Shown here piece after piece: positions 50,583 to 59,076 of a stretch of 64,000 nucleotides of DNA. Every line of letters starts with the position of its first letter. Position 1 is the first letter of the stretch. The stretch spans positions 1,054,001 through 1,118,000 of the forward strand of contig NZ_LNAL01000008.1 of assembly GCF_001483135.1 (NCBI RefSeq), given 5' to 3'. This DNA comes from Solirubrum puertoriconensis. GTDB taxonomy: Bacteria > Bacteroidota > Bacteroidia > Cytophagales > Hymenobacteraceae. Made by a program: the position numbers and the translations under genes. The notes under the pieces were generated by a model that worked only from the letters and a program-made list of their open reading frames with translations, did no database searches and was not told the DNA's origin.

Positions 50583-51848
50583 TTAGTCCTGCTTGAAGAA
50601 CTTCTGCACCGAGCGCTGACCACCCGTGCTAACTTCGAAGAAGTACACGCCGGCACGCAGCGAAGACACGTCGACCGACGAGCTGACCTGTGCCGAGCCT
50701 TGCTTCATCAGCTGACCCACCGAGTTCACAATGCGCCATTGCAGCTCGCCGCCGGCATATTCAAAGCCAAGTTGGCTGGTGGCGGGGTTCGGCGTCAGGT
50801 ATACTTGTTGGGTGCTGTTGCGAACTACTGCAACTTGCGAGTAGGTAGCAGTACCATCAAAATCAACCTGGCGCAGGCGGTAGTAGCTGGTACCTGCCAG
50901 CGGCTTAGCATCGGTGGCAGTGTAGCTGGAAGCAGTGGAGGTGTTGCCCTTGCCTCGTACGGTTGCCACAAGCTCATACCGCGTACCATCGGTACTGCGC
51001 TCAACCTCGAACCGGTCGTTGTTCTTCTCTTGAGCAGTAGTCCAGGTTAGCTGAACATTTTGGCCGTTGGCTGCAGCAGCGAAGCTGGTTAGGGTTACGG
51101 GAAGTACCGAGCGGCAGGTAGGGTCGTTGTTAGCACCTGCTGGCGGAGTTTGCTCGGCTTCAGGAGTAGTGCTGCCAGGAACAGTACAGCCTGATACAGT
51201 TCGGTTAAGCTGAGAGCACGTTACCAAGGTACCGGTGTATACGTTGTTTGTACCACCGCCAACACCTCTAAACAACCCTATTACACGAATACCGGCTGGT
51301 TCGCCAGTTGCCGGGCCATTTACTAGACCGTTGCCATTGGTAACTGTCAAGTCACGGGCTACGTTGATCAACGCGTTGTTGCCTAGAGTAACAGCTCCTT
51401 GGTTGTCCAGGGTGAAGCATCCAACCTGAATAGCAGAGTTGGCACCAATGGTTGCAGTATTGCGTGCAAGTATCAACTGCGAGACAGTCAACCTAGGTAC
51501 TGTACGATCAGCCACTGCTGCTATGGAGAGTGTGCCTCGGTCAATAGTCAGAGTCTGAGCAACGGAGCCCTCTATAAGCGAACCTGTTGCGTTAATGGTG
51601 AGAGTACCGCCGTTGCCAACTGTAAAGCTGGTATTCAATGTAACCTGGTGATTGATAATAATCGTGGAAGAGGAAGAAGGAATAGTTGGGCAGCCGCCCG
51701 TCCCTGTTGGCCCTGTTCCGCCCGTTCTCACATAAATGTTAGGATCATTGAAGTTGCCGGCGCTTATCGTGGTGAAAGTGCACTGAGCCCAGGATAACTG
51801 CGCCATTCCCACCAGGAAGACGAGCAGAAATGTAAATTGCTTCAGCAT
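50583..51848 (-). CDS. Type IX secretion system cargo protein (T9SS type A sorting domain)
   Basis: 421 residues. The signal peptide (MLKQFTFLLVFLVGMAQLSWAQ) is followed by a parallel-beta-helix-like region (about 40-200) with repeated Asn/Thr/Gly-rich strands (GNGGTLTINATGSLIEG, LDNQGAVTLGNNALINVARD), an Fn3-like domain (about 250-340; FEVERSTDGTRYELVATVRGKG, SYYRLRQVDFDGT), and a C-terminal sorting domain (about 348-421; VYLTPNPATSQL, SSLRAGVYFFEVSTGGQRSVQKFFKQD). It should be exported to the cell surface by T9SS. Lower GC and an AT-rich upstream region set it apart from its neighbours. The ligand or role is unknown. Confidence 0.9.
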   Translation of the reverse strand: MLKQFTFLLVFLVGMAQLSWAQCTFTTISAGNFNDPNIYVRTGGTGPTGTGGCPTIPSSSSTIIINHQVTLNTSFTVGNGGTLTINATGSLIEGSVAQTLTIDRGTLSIAAVADRTVPRLTVSQLILARNTATIGANSAIQVGCFTLDNQGAVTLGNNALINVARDLTVTNGNGLVNGPATGEPAGIRVIGLFRGVGGGTNNVYTGTLVTCSQLNRTVSGCTVPGSTTPEAEQTPPAGANNDPTCRSVLPVTLTSFAAAANGQNVQLTWTTAQEKNNDRFEVERSTDGTRYELVATVRGKGNTSTASSYTATDAKPLAGTSYYRLRQVDFDGTATYSQVAVVRNSTQQVYLTPNPATSQLGFEYAGGELQWRIVNSVGQLMKQGSAQVSSSVDVSSLRAGVYFFEVSTGGQRSVQKFFKQD

Positions 51849-51886
51849 AGTTGAAGGTTGTAAGCGTGTTGCATAGGCGTGTGCAA

Positions 51887-51916
51887 CAAATATATTAAAA
51901 TAGAAATTACACCAAA
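51887..51916 (-). promoter_or_regulatory. Full Bacteroidota promoter for the T9SS cargo gene
   Basis: Minus strand TTTG (51916-51913), 18 bases, TATATTTG (51894-51887), in an AT-rich spacer; 38 bases before the ATG. Confidence 0.75.
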
Positions 51917-52083
51917 GAAGATTGGACCAATGCAGCTTATTTGTTTACCTATGTTAGGTATAATACACTGTCCAGCTGGTTTGTGCATGGGTCATAGTTT
52001 ATCATAAGTTTCTCGTGTATTGCATTATGTTGAGCTTTCAAGGCGGTATTCATGTATTAATATGAGCACAAGCCTACGTTCGC

Positions 52084-52091
52084 CAACTTTG
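52084..52091 (+). promoter_or_regulatory. -7-like element five bases before a start codon
   Basis: CAACTTTG (one mismatch to TAnnTTTG) ends five bases before ATG 52097, again predicting a leaderless mRNA. Confidence 0.4.
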
Positions 52092-52096
52092 CACGC

Positions 52097-52756
52097 ATGC
52101 AACAGCAACTTCCCGATACCCAACTGCTCTACATCTTCGATCCGCTGTGTGGCTGGTGCTACGGCATGAGCCCATTAATCAAACGCTTGGCCGAAGAATA
52201 CGCCGAACGAGTGCCTTTCACGGTGCTGAGCGGCGGTATGGTTACGGGTGATGATGTAGAACCCATCGGCAAGAGATGGGACTACATCAGCCAAGCCCTT
52301 AAGCAAGTAGAGCAGGTGACTGGCGTTGAGTTCGGTGCCGCGTTTCACGCGTTGGGCGCAGAAGGCAGCTACGTGAATAACTCCGAGCCGCCCAGCCGCG
52401 CCCTGATGGTTTTCAAGCAGCTCGACCCGCTTAACCGCGAGGTTGCCTTTGCACACGATATACAGCGGGCACACTTCGCCGAAGGCCGCGACCTCAACGC
52501 CCCCGACACTTACGAGCAACTGGCCAAAGCCTACAGCCTCGATGCCGGCGAATTCAGGAGATGGTGGGAAAGTGATGCTACCCGCGAAGCCACCCAGCAC
52601 GAGTTTGATATGGTGCGCCAACTGGGCGTGCAGGGCTTCCCTACCTTGGTGTTTGTGCACGGGCACCAAGGCTATGTGCTCACGCGCGGCTACCAACCCT
52701 ACGAAGAACTGAAGGCGGGCCTTGAGCAGCTGCTAAACGAAACGGCCCATCAGTAA
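52097..52756 (+). CDS. DsbA-family thioredoxin-fold protein
   Basis: 219 residues with a thioredoxin fold and a helical insertion typical of the DsbA/FrnE group. The redox motif CGWC is at about residues 18-21 (IFDPLCGWCYGMSP); the cis-proline loop is QGFPTLVFVHG (about 178-188). It lacks a signal peptide, so it works in the cytoplasm, like the frequently annotated DsbA-family oxidoreductases of unknown target. Single gene; a long hairpin follows. Confidence 0.88.
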   Translation: MQQQLPDTQLLYIFDPLCGWCYGMSPLIKRLAEEYAERVPFTVLSGGMVTGDDVEPIGKRWDYISQALKQVEQVTGVEFGAAFHALGAEGSYVNNSEPPSRALMVFKQLDPLNREVAFAHDIQRAHFAEGRDLNAPDTYEQLAKAYSLDAGEFRRWWESDATREATQHEFDMVRQLGVQGFPTLVFVHGHQGYVLTRGYQPYEELKAGLEQLLNETAHQ

Positions 52757-52768
52757 ACCGCCGATAAA

Positions 52769-52820
52769 CCCCAACGCGAAGGCCGGCCCTAGGTATCTAG
52801 GACCGGCCTTCGCGTTGGGG
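52769..52820. terminator. Long bidirectional hairpin between convergent genes
   Basis: 24-base arms 52769-52792 and 52797-52820 with a single mismatch and a four-base loop. CCTAGG lies at the top of the left arm. There is no T-run. Confidence 0.75.
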
Positions 52821-52836
52821 CAGAGCAGGAGCTTGA

Positions 52837-53472
52837 TTACCCGCCAAACGAAGCGTAGCGCACTACTTGCTTTTTGAGCGGCGACCATGCAATGCGGCGG
52901 CCGTCTTCTTTGCCCACCTTGTACTCGAAGCCGATGGCGTCGGGGCGGCGGCGCAGGTCATCCCAGGTGGCGCGGTCGGTGGTGTTGGGCTGAAATGTAT
53001 CGTTGGGCCGAACGGCGGGCTTGCGGAAGTTGCGCTCGGCAAAGAACTCATCCATGCGGCGGCGCAAGTACGCTTCGCGCTCTTGGCGGGTAGCGCCGGG
53101 TGTTTTCATTTCGTACACCATGGCGGCTTCGAGGTCGGCTGAGCTCAGCGACTCGCGGAAGATGACGGTGCCATCGGCAGCAGTGATGCTGAAGGTGGCT
53201 TCGCTGCTCAGGAGCGAATCGCCGCGCAGCACCAGCTGAAACAGATCGGGCGACGAGGGCGAGGAAAACAGGTGCCGCACACGTACGGCCTTCAGCGTAT
53301 CGGATTGGGCATCGGCCACGGAGGCAGCCGTGGTATCCATGGGTTCCAGTGCGGGGCTGTCGGTGGTGTCGGCCGAGGCGGGGCCGGGCGGTGCGGCGGC
53401 GCGGTCGGCGGGGGCAGAGCAGGCCAGGGGCAGTGCCACCACTAATGAGAGTAGAAATGGGCGCGTCAACAT
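52837..53472 (-). CDS. Lipoprotein of unknown function
   Basis: 211 residues. The signal peptide (MLTRPFLLSLVVALPLACS) ends in lipobox PLAC. An Ala/Pro/Asp/Thr-rich spacer (about 20-60) follows, then a domain with beta strands and a charged helix (VRHLFSSPSSPDLFQLVLRG, REAYLRRRMDEFFAERNF, GFEYKVGKEDGRRIAWSP). I do not recognise the family. It starts 40 bases after the UbiA-family gene on the same strand, so it is probably the third gene of that operon. The in-frame ATG at 53502 would displace the signal peptide. Confidence 0.7.
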   Translation of the reverse strand: MLTRPFLLSLVVALPLACSAPADRAAAPPGPASADTTDSPALEPMDTTAASVADAQSDTLKAVRVRHLFSSPSSPDLFQLVLRGDSLLSSEATFSITAADGTVIFRESLSSADLEAAMVYEMKTPGATRQEREAYLRRRMDEFFAERNFRKPAVRPNDTFQPNTTDRATWDDLRRRPDAIGFEYKVGKEDGRRIAWSPLKKQVVRYASFGG

Positions 53473-53512
53473 ACCCTCGCCTACGAAAGCCGCTGCGGGC
53501 AAGTTGGGGCAG

Positions 53513-54421
53513 CTAGCGCGGCCAATGGCGCAGTACCAACATCAGCACAAACGCCACGCTCAGGCACACCGACGATACCTGATTCATGCGCATGGTGCGC
53601 CGGAAGTCGGCCGCAACGGGATTGTGCCACACCTGCCAAACCCAGCGGCCGAACAACGCTACGATGGGCAGCGTGGCCAGTGCAAATACCAGCAGAAATT
53701 GGAGCTCATCGCGCCCTAGGTAGGCAGCACCCAGCACCACCGCACCAGCCAGCAGACCTAGGGCTGCAAACACAAACGTGCCGCGTACGCCCAGCAGCAG
53801 GCTTAGGGTACGGTCGCCGCGGCGGGCGTCTTCCTGGTGCTGGTACACCTGCGTTAACGGGTAGGAGCCGCACAAAAACAAGCTGCTCACCAGCGCAATA
53901 AGTAGGTTGTCGGGGGCAAATACCTCGCGCTGCGCTGCCCCAACGCCAATTTGCGTCATTAGGAAAGTGTAGGCGCCCTGAAACAGTACCACCACAAGCG
54001 TGCTGACGATGGGGTATTTTTTGAGCCGGATTCGATCGTAGCTGTAGGCTTTGGAAACAAGCAGGTAACCCGCGAGGAGCACGGCAAATAGGGGCGAAAT
54101 AAGCAGGGCACCTGCTACGGCCAGCACATCAAAAGCCACTACCAAATGCCACAGCTCGGAGGTTACCTGTGGCGGCCGCTCCAAGCCGCCAATGCTGCCC
54201 TCGTCGCGGTCGAACCAGGAGTTGTAGCCATTGGAGGCCGGGTAGGCCAGCAAGTGCAGCACCACAAACACCCCTAGGGCTCGGCCCACCGAAAAAGGCT
54301 CGCGCAGTGTGCTCAGGCCAAACCAGTACACGGGCATCAGGTACACCGAAAACGGAATGCGCAGGAGCGGCAGCGCCCGGCGATAAGCGGCCAGTGTGGG
54401 AGTTGAGGAGGCGTGTTCCAT
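53513..54421 (-). CDS. UbiA-family prenyltransferase
   Basis: 302-residue integral membrane protein with about eight or nine helices. The first Asp-rich motif is NGYNSWFDRDEGSIGG (Asn-x3-Asp-x-Asp-like, about 65-80), the second YQHQEDARRGDRTLS (about 193-207); both bind the Mg-prenyl diphosphate in this superfamily. LLRIPFSVYLMPVYWFGL is the typical first helix. The acceptor is unknown. The methyltransferase gene ends seven bases upstream, so the pair probably acts in one pathway: prenylation plus methylation, as in quinone or lipid-like metabolite synthesis. Confidence 0.88.
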   Translation of the reverse strand: MEHASSTPTLAAYRRALPLLRIPFSVYLMPVYWFGLSTLREPFSVGRALGVFVVLHLLAYPASNGYNSWFDRDEGSIGGLERPPQVTSELWHLVVAFDVLAVAGALLISPLFAVLLAGYLLVSKAYSYDRIRLKKYPIVSTLVVVLFQGAYTFLMTQIGVGAAQREVFAPDNLLIALVSSLFLCGSYPLTQVYQHQEDARRGDRTLSLLLGVRGTFVFAALGLLAGAVVLGAAYLGRDELQFLLVFALATLPIVALFGRWVWQVWHNPVAADFRRTMRMNQVSSVCLSVAFVLMLVLRHWPR

Positions 54422-54428
54422 AGCAGCG

Positions 54429-55217
54429 TTAGGGTTTGGGCCAGCCCACCAAGTACGTAACCTCGGGGCCCCAAGCGTGGCGCACTTTGCCCGCTTGCCA
54501 ATGGTAGCGCTCGTGCGGGTCGGCCGCCCGACCGAGGGCCATCAGCTGCTCGGGTGGGTACATACGCAAAATAGAAATCACGCCATCCCAGATGGTGCAG
54601 AGTGGGATAAGCGGTACTAGGTACGTAAACAGCAACCGATTTAAGCTGAAAGGCCGGATAAACGGCGTGATGATTAATTGCGCTACCGGCAGCACCGTAA
54701 GCGCCAGCAATATTTCCCACCAGTGCTTGCCCGCGCCCTCAAACACGCCAACGCCGGTTTGGGCTTGCACGGCATCGCGCAACAAGCTTTGGCCCATAGC
54801 CGGGCTGAAGTGGTGAAACGCCGAAAACACCGCCCGAAAACCTGGTAGTTGCTCGGGTACCTGCAGCGCATTTACGGACGTGGGCTCGTAGCCAATGGCG
54901 CCGCGCGTTTGCTCGCTGATGTGCTGCCACGCGGCCGGTTGGGGGTACAAGTCGGTAAGGGTGAAACGTGCGTTCGGCAAGTTTTCGGCGTGCAATGCCT
55001 GCAGTACATCCTCGGTGCCGCCGCCCGCCCCGGCGCAAAGCTCCAGTACTTGTTGCTGGCCGGTACGGCGCAAGGCTTCGGCCAACAGCGGGGCAATGGG
55101 CCGGTAGGTGTGCAGGTGGGTAATCATGAAGCGGAGGTAGTCCATCATGCCTGCCCGCACCACGGCCGGAAACCACGGCTGATCTTCGAACTCAAACAGC
55201 TGCAAACGAAGCTTCAT
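54429..55217 (-). CDS. Class I SAM-dependent methyltransferase with hydrophobic segment
   Basis: 262 residues. The SAM-binding motif is VLELCAGAGGGTEDVL (about 58-73), then FTLTDLYPQP (motif 2) and FRAVFSAFHHFSP (motif 4). A hydrophobic region (about 165-210; WEILLALTVLPVAQLIITPFI and LLFTYLVPLIPLCTIW) suggests membrane association, matching its operon partner, the membrane-embedded UbiA-family enzyme. First gene of a probable methyltransferase-UbiA-lipoprotein operon. The substrate is unknown; a hydrophobic prenylated compound is the natural guess. Confidence 0.82.
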   Translation of the reverse strand: MKLRLQLFEFEDQPWFPAVVRAGMMDYLRFMITHLHTYRPIAPLLAEALRRTGQQQVLELCAGAGGGTEDVLQALHAENLPNARFTLTDLYPQPAAWQHISEQTRGAIGYEPTSVNALQVPEQLPGFRAVFSAFHHFSPAMGQSLLRDAVQAQTGVGVFEGAGKHWWEILLALTVLPVAQLIITPFIRPFSLNRLLFTYLVPLIPLCTIWDGVISILRMYPPEQLMALGRAADPHERYHWQAGKVRHAWGPEVTYLVGWPKP

Positions 55218-55351
55218 GCTGTTTGTGGCTCTTCGTGACTGGTATTGATGTAATCATGTGCTGGAGGTGTGCTGAATGCCCGAGTGTGGAGAGAAGTCGG
55301 TTGACAAATTGCTGTGCGGATTAGGAGCAGAACGAAGAAAAATTACAACGG

Positions 55352-55385
55352 TTGAATACAAGTCCGGAAACTCTTGGTAGCTTTG
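55352..55385 (+). promoter_or_regulatory. Bacteroidota promoter for the membrane protein/regulator cluster
   Basis: TTG (55352-55354), 23 bases, TAGCTTTG (55378-55385, exact -7), 22 bases before ATG 55408. Confidence 0.55.
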
Positions 55386-55407
55386 CTCTACAAAGTGCTC
55401 TGAATAC

Positions 55408-56109
55408 ATGAAGCCTGCTGTCGACCCCTTAGCCCAATTAGCCGAAATTCGCTCGATCATGGAGCGCTCCTCGCGGTTCATCTCACTGAGTGGTTTGTCG
55501 GGGATAGGAGCTGGGGTGGTAGCGCTGGCCGGTGCAGGCCTAGGGCATTGGTACTTGCATCGGCTGCTGGGCGGCTCGCTTGGCACGAGCCAGTACGGCA
55601 GTTCGTTCGGCAGCGCATCGGGCCTTATTTCGTTGCTCGAAGAATCGCCCACGGTGCGGTTTGCCGTACTGCCTTTTTTGCTGGTTTTGTGCCTAGGTAT
55701 CATTGTGCTGGCAGGCGGCGTGGCGGTGTTCTTTACGCGCCGGCGTACGCGCCACGTGGGCGGTTCGCTGTGGGATGGTGTAGCGCGCCGCTTGTTCTGG
55801 AGCATGGCCTTGCCGCTGGTGGCCGGCGGGCTGTTTTGCCTGCAGTTGTACCTGCGCGGCGCGGCTGGGCTGGTGGTACCGGGCATGCTCATCTTCTACG
55901 GCGTGGCCTTGCTCAACGCCAGCAAGTACACCCTGCCCGAAATAAAGCTGCTGGGTATCTCGCAGATAGTGCTGGGCTTGGTGGCCAGTTTGGCCGTCAA
56001 CTGGGCCTTTCTGTTCTTTGCAGCGGGTTTCGGGTTGTGCCATATCGGTTACGGGTTACTGATGTACAACCGCTACGAGCGCGAGAGCAACGTGGCGCCA
56101 AGCAAGTAA
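55408..56109 (+). CDS. Multi-pass membrane protein of unknown function
   Basis: 233 residues with about six transmembrane helices (about 27-48, 86-108, 127-147, 151-167, 178-196, 198-216). The soluble N-terminus PLAQLAEIRSIMERSSRFISLSGLSG is typical of a Bacteroidota family repeatedly found upstream of small winged-helix regulators, as here. No catalytic motif is visible. The regulator gene starts 87 bases later. Confidence 0.75.
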   Translation: MKPAVDPLAQLAEIRSIMERSSRFISLSGLSGIGAGVVALAGAGLGHWYLHRLLGGSLGTSQYGSSFGSASGLISLLEESPTVRFAVLPFLLVLCLGIIVLAGGVAVFFTRRRTRHVGGSLWDGVARRLFWSMALPLVAGGLFCLQLYLRGAAGLVVPGMLIFYGVALLNASKYTLPEIKLLGISQIVLGLVASLAVNWAFLFFAAGFGLCHIGYGLLMYNRYERESNVAPSK

Positions 56110-56196
56110 TTCCTGCCTTACCCGAACCTGCAGCTCCGTCCCTAGGTTCTTCAACCTTCCGCGGCGCAAGCAGCGCCAGCGTTTTTCAACTCATCC

Positions 56197-56496
56197 GTGA
56201 AGCACGTCATCCATCAGCTCAACAAAGCCTTCGACCACCGCGTGCGGCTGGGCGTTATGGCCGTGCTCATGGCCAACGACGAGGTGAGCTTTAATGAGTT
56301 AAAAGAAACCCTCGACCTCACCGATGGCAACCTCGCCAGCCACGCCGCCGCCCTCGAGAAAGCCGGCTATGTGCAGGTAAACAAGCAGTTCGTTGGCAAA
56401 AAGCCCAACACCACTTTCACGGCTACCAAAGAAGGCCGCCAAGCCTTTCAAGAGCATCTTGATACGCTTGAAAAGCTGCTGAAAGGGGCGGAGTAA
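56197..56496 (+). CDS. Winged-helix transcriptional regulator (PF13601-like)
   Basis: 99 residues, one winged helix: HQLNKAFDHRVRLGVMAVLMA, SFNELKETLDLTDGNLASHAAALEKAGYVQV (recognition helix and following helix), FVGKKPNTTFTATKEGRQAFQEHL (wing and C-terminal helix). This matches the small single-domain regulators that sit beside membrane protein genes in Bacteroidota. It starts with GTG 56197. An inverted repeat (56515-56531) lies between it and the DUF4173 gene and is a candidate binding site. Confidence 0.9.
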   Translation: MKHVIHQLNKAFDHRVRLGVMAVLMANDEVSFNELKETLDLTDGNLASHAAALEKAGYVQVNKQFVGKKPNTTFTATKEGRQAFQEHLDTLEKLLKGAE

Positions 56497-56514
56497 ATTT
56501 TTTTTTGGACTTAA

Positions 56515-56531
56515 ACTTTGAAACACAAAGT
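56515..56531. promoter_or_regulatory. Candidate operator of the winged-helix regulator
   Basis: ACTTTG, five bases, CAAAGT: an exact 6-base inverted repeat in an AT-rich spacer, overlapping a TTAAACTTTG promoter-like string and ending 13 bases before the DUF4173 start. Confidence 0.45.
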
Positions 56532-56544
56532 ACTTTAAAACATC

Positions 56545-58194
56545 ATGAATGTACTTCCTTTGTTTTCAACTGCTACAGCCCGAAGCACTGCCAAGCAGCC
56601 CCACGCGTCTGCTTGGTATCCTGTAACGCTAGTGCTCAATACTACCCAAAAATGGCTTTTGCCGGTAGGGCTGGTGTTGTTTGATGTATTGTTCTGGGAG
56701 CAGCACATCGGCCTCAACTTGGCGCTGTACACGCTAATGGCTGTAGCCGTACTGCTGGCCAGTAGGCCGCAAAGCGCGTGGCGTTCCGGGTACTTTCGGC
56801 TGGTATTGTTGGGCACTGTGGTATCGGCAGGGGCGGTGGCCTGGTACGGCTCGGGGGCGGCGGCACTTGCCTGCACGGCTTCGTTGCTGATGTTGTGGGG
56901 CTACGCCAACCAGCCGCCGCTAAAGCAGGCGGGCTTGGCTTTGCTTACGGGCCTAGGTGCTGCAGCCGAGGTATTAGCTGGCTTGCCCAACCTGCTGGTA
57001 CGCGCACTGCCCAGCCGGCAAACCAAAGTAGGCCGCTTGGGCTGGTACGTGCGGCTGCTGGCAATGCCACTGCTGGTGCTGGGTATTTTTCATGTGCTCT
57101 TTGCTTTGGCAAACCCGCGCTACCGCACGCTGGCCGATAAGGTGTGGGCAAGCGTTGCGGCGTGGCTGGCGAAGTATTTCGAGCTGTTGTCGTGGGGGCA
57201 CTTGCTGTTTTTGCTGGTGGGGCTGGCCAGCACAGCCGTAATGTTGTTGCGGGTGCCGCTGCCCGGCTTGGCGCAGTGGGAGGCGCGTTTTGCCGAGGTG
57301 GTGCTGCGCCGCCGCGACGGGGTGGCTTCGTTTGCGGTGCGCCACCCCGATTTTCGCCGGCGCACGTTCCGCTCATCCGATTTACGAAAGGAGTACCTAG
57401 GTGCTTTGGCCGTGTTTGGGTTGGTTAACCTGTTGTTGCTGGCCGTAAATGCCATCGATATTCAGTGGTTGTGGTTTGGGTTTAGCCCCGAGCCCAGCTT
57501 CAACCTAGCGCAGTTTGTACACGAGGGTACCTACGTGCTCATCTTCAGCATTTTGCTGGCCATGGGCATTGTGCTGTGGTTTTTCCGCCGCAACCTCAAC
57601 TTTTATCAGCCGGGCTTGCCCTTGCTGCGCTGGGGTGCTACGGTGTGGGTGGTGCAAAATGCAATACTGGCGGTGTCGGTGGGGCTGCGCAACTACTACT
57701 ACATCTCGCACATGGGCTTGGCTTACAAGCGCATTGGGGTGTGCTTTTTCCTGCTGCTTACACTGTTTGGCCTGGTCACCATCTTGCTGAAAATCTGGCA
57801 GCGGCGCTCGGCATTTGCATTGGTGCGCCTGAATAGCGTAGCGGTCTATCTGGTGCTACTGTCCCTGGCATTGGGCAACTGGGAAATCTGGATTGCGCGC
57901 TACAACCTTACTTCGGGGTTCCGGCAAATCGATTACGGTTTTCTGCTGAACATGCCCGGCCGCGTGCTGCTCGAACTCGTGCGGCACCGCGCTGCTCTGG
58001 CAAGCACGCTCAGCATAACCACGGAGAAGACTTACAGCAGCTACGGCACGCAAACAATAAAAGCCGACGCGGCCCAACGCATGCTGGATACACGCATAGC
58101 CAACTGGCGTGCTTACTACCAAGCCACGGCCAGCTGGCAGGATTGGACTTACGCCGATTGGCAGGCTTACCGTCAGCTCAGCCAGCGCCGCTAA
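56545..58194 (+). CDS. DUF4173 multi-pass membrane protein
   Basis: 549 residues with about 12 hydrophobic helices through about residue 450 (VGLVLFDVLFWEQHIGLNLALYTLM, LLVLGIFHVLFALANPRY, ALAVFGLVNLLLLAVNAIDIQWLWFGF, YYYISHMGLAYKRIGVCFFLLL). It fits DUF4173, whose function is unknown, and ends in a soluble helical tail (LDTRIANWRAYYQATASWQDWTYADW). It follows a winged-helix regulator and a six-helix membrane protein, an association seen in other Bacteroidota, and is likely controlled by that regulator. Confidence 0.85.
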   Translation: MNVLPLFSTATARSTAKQPHASAWYPVTLVLNTTQKWLLPVGLVLFDVLFWEQHIGLNLALYTLMAVAVLLASRPQSAWRSGYFRLVLLGTVVSAGAVAWYGSGAAALACTASLLMLWGYANQPPLKQAGLALLTGLGAAAEVLAGLPNLLVRALPSRQTKVGRLGWYVRLLAMPLLVLGIFHVLFALANPRYRTLADKVWASVAAWLAKYFELLSWGHLLFLLVGLASTAVMLLRVPLPGLAQWEARFAEVVLRRRDGVASFAVRHPDFRRRTFRSSDLRKEYLGALAVFGLVNLLLLAVNAIDIQWLWFGFSPEPSFNLAQFVHEGTYVLIFSILLAMGIVLWFFRRNLNFYQPGLPLLRWGATVWVVQNAILAVSVGLRNYYYISHMGLAYKRIGVCFFLLLTLFGLVTILLKIWQRRSAFALVRLNSVAVYLVLLSLALGNWEIWIARYNLTSGFRQIDYGFLLNMPGRVLLELVRHRAALASTLSITTEKTYSSYGTQTIKADAAQRMLDTRIANWRAYYQATASWQDWTYADWQAYRQLSQRR

Positions 58195-58205
58195 CTCCTG
58201 CGGCC

Positions 58206-58236
58206 CTAGGTGCTGCCGTGCTTGTGCGGCACCTAG
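58206..58236. terminator. Hairpin after the DUF4173 gene
   Basis: Perfect 8-base arms CTAGGTGC/GCACCTAG around a 15-base loop; no T-run, so weak as a terminator. Confidence 0.4.
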
Positions 58237-58305
58237 AGCCAGCTAAGCAACGATTTATCACCCCTAAAACCCGCGTGCTCTGCTGCTGAGCGCGCACCCA
58301 CCGCC

Positions 58306-59076
58306 ATGACGTTTGCTGACTGGGCCGAGTACTTCCGCGCCAACCAAAACCACCTGGCCGAGTTGAGTTGGGACGATACCCACCGCCTCACCGACCGCGA
58401 ACGACGCGCGGCAGGCCGCTCGCTGCAGCATTTTCAGCGCGGCGAAAGTTCGGAGGGGCATCACCTCTACCACCACGCCCAAGCCAGCCACGACGCCGAT
58501 TATCTCGCGGCTATGCGCTTGTTTATTGCCGAAGAGCAAGGGCATGCGCAAGTGCTAGGTCGTTTTTTGGATATGCAAGGCCTGCCCCGCCTGCGCGCTT
58601 GCTTTACCGATGATGTGTTTCGTTGGCTGCGGCGCTTCAGCGGTTGGGAGCACACCATCCGGTTGCTGCTCACGGCCGAGATTATTGCCGCGGTGTACTA
58701 CCGGGCTTTGTACTACGCTACCTACTCGGGGCTGCTGCAGCAAATTTGCCTGCGCATCATGCGCGATGAGCAACAACACATTGCCTTTCAGTGCAGTACC
58801 CTGCGCTATCTGCGCCCGCGCCGTAGCGGCCTCGGGTGGTGGCTAAGCCAGCAGTTGCACTGTGCGCTGATGATTGGGACCACGGCGGTAGTGTGGGTAT
58901 GCTACAACCGTACATTGTGGGCTGGCGGCATGGGGCCCGTAGGCTTTGCAGCCAGCGTGGCGCAGGAGTGGGGTCGGGCCCAAGCATTGCTGCGCGCTTC
59001 GGCTGCCGCCGTTACGGGGCCCCGGAATGGATTTGCACACCTAGGGGGCACCAACCTGCCCGCGCTTGGGCAATGA
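58306..59076 (+). CDS. Ferritin-like di-iron protein
   Basis: 256 residues, helical. Two E-x-x-H pairs are visible: EEQGHAQVLG (about 76-85) and RDEQQHIAFQ (about 150-159), with a further Glu in LLLTAEIIAAVYY (about 124) and in RGESSEGHH (about 48-52), giving the carboxylate/histidine set of a four-helix di-iron protein. The C-terminal third has hydrophobic helices. It could be an oxygenase or desaturase-like enzyme; the substrate is unknown. Its stop overlaps the next start as ATGA, so the two genes are translationally coupled. Confidence 0.8.
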   Translation: MTFADWAEYFRANQNHLAELSWDDTHRLTDRERRAAGRSLQHFQRGESSEGHHLYHHAQASHDADYLAAMRLFIAEEQGHAQVLGRFLDMQGLPRLRACFTDDVFRWLRRFSGWEHTIRLLLTAEIIAAVYYRALYYATYSGLLQQICLRIMRDEQQHIAFQCSTLRYLRPRRSGLGWWLSQQLHCALMIGTTAVVWVCYNRTLWAGGMGPVGFAASVAQEWGRAQALLRASAAAVTGPRNGFAHLGGTNLPALGQ

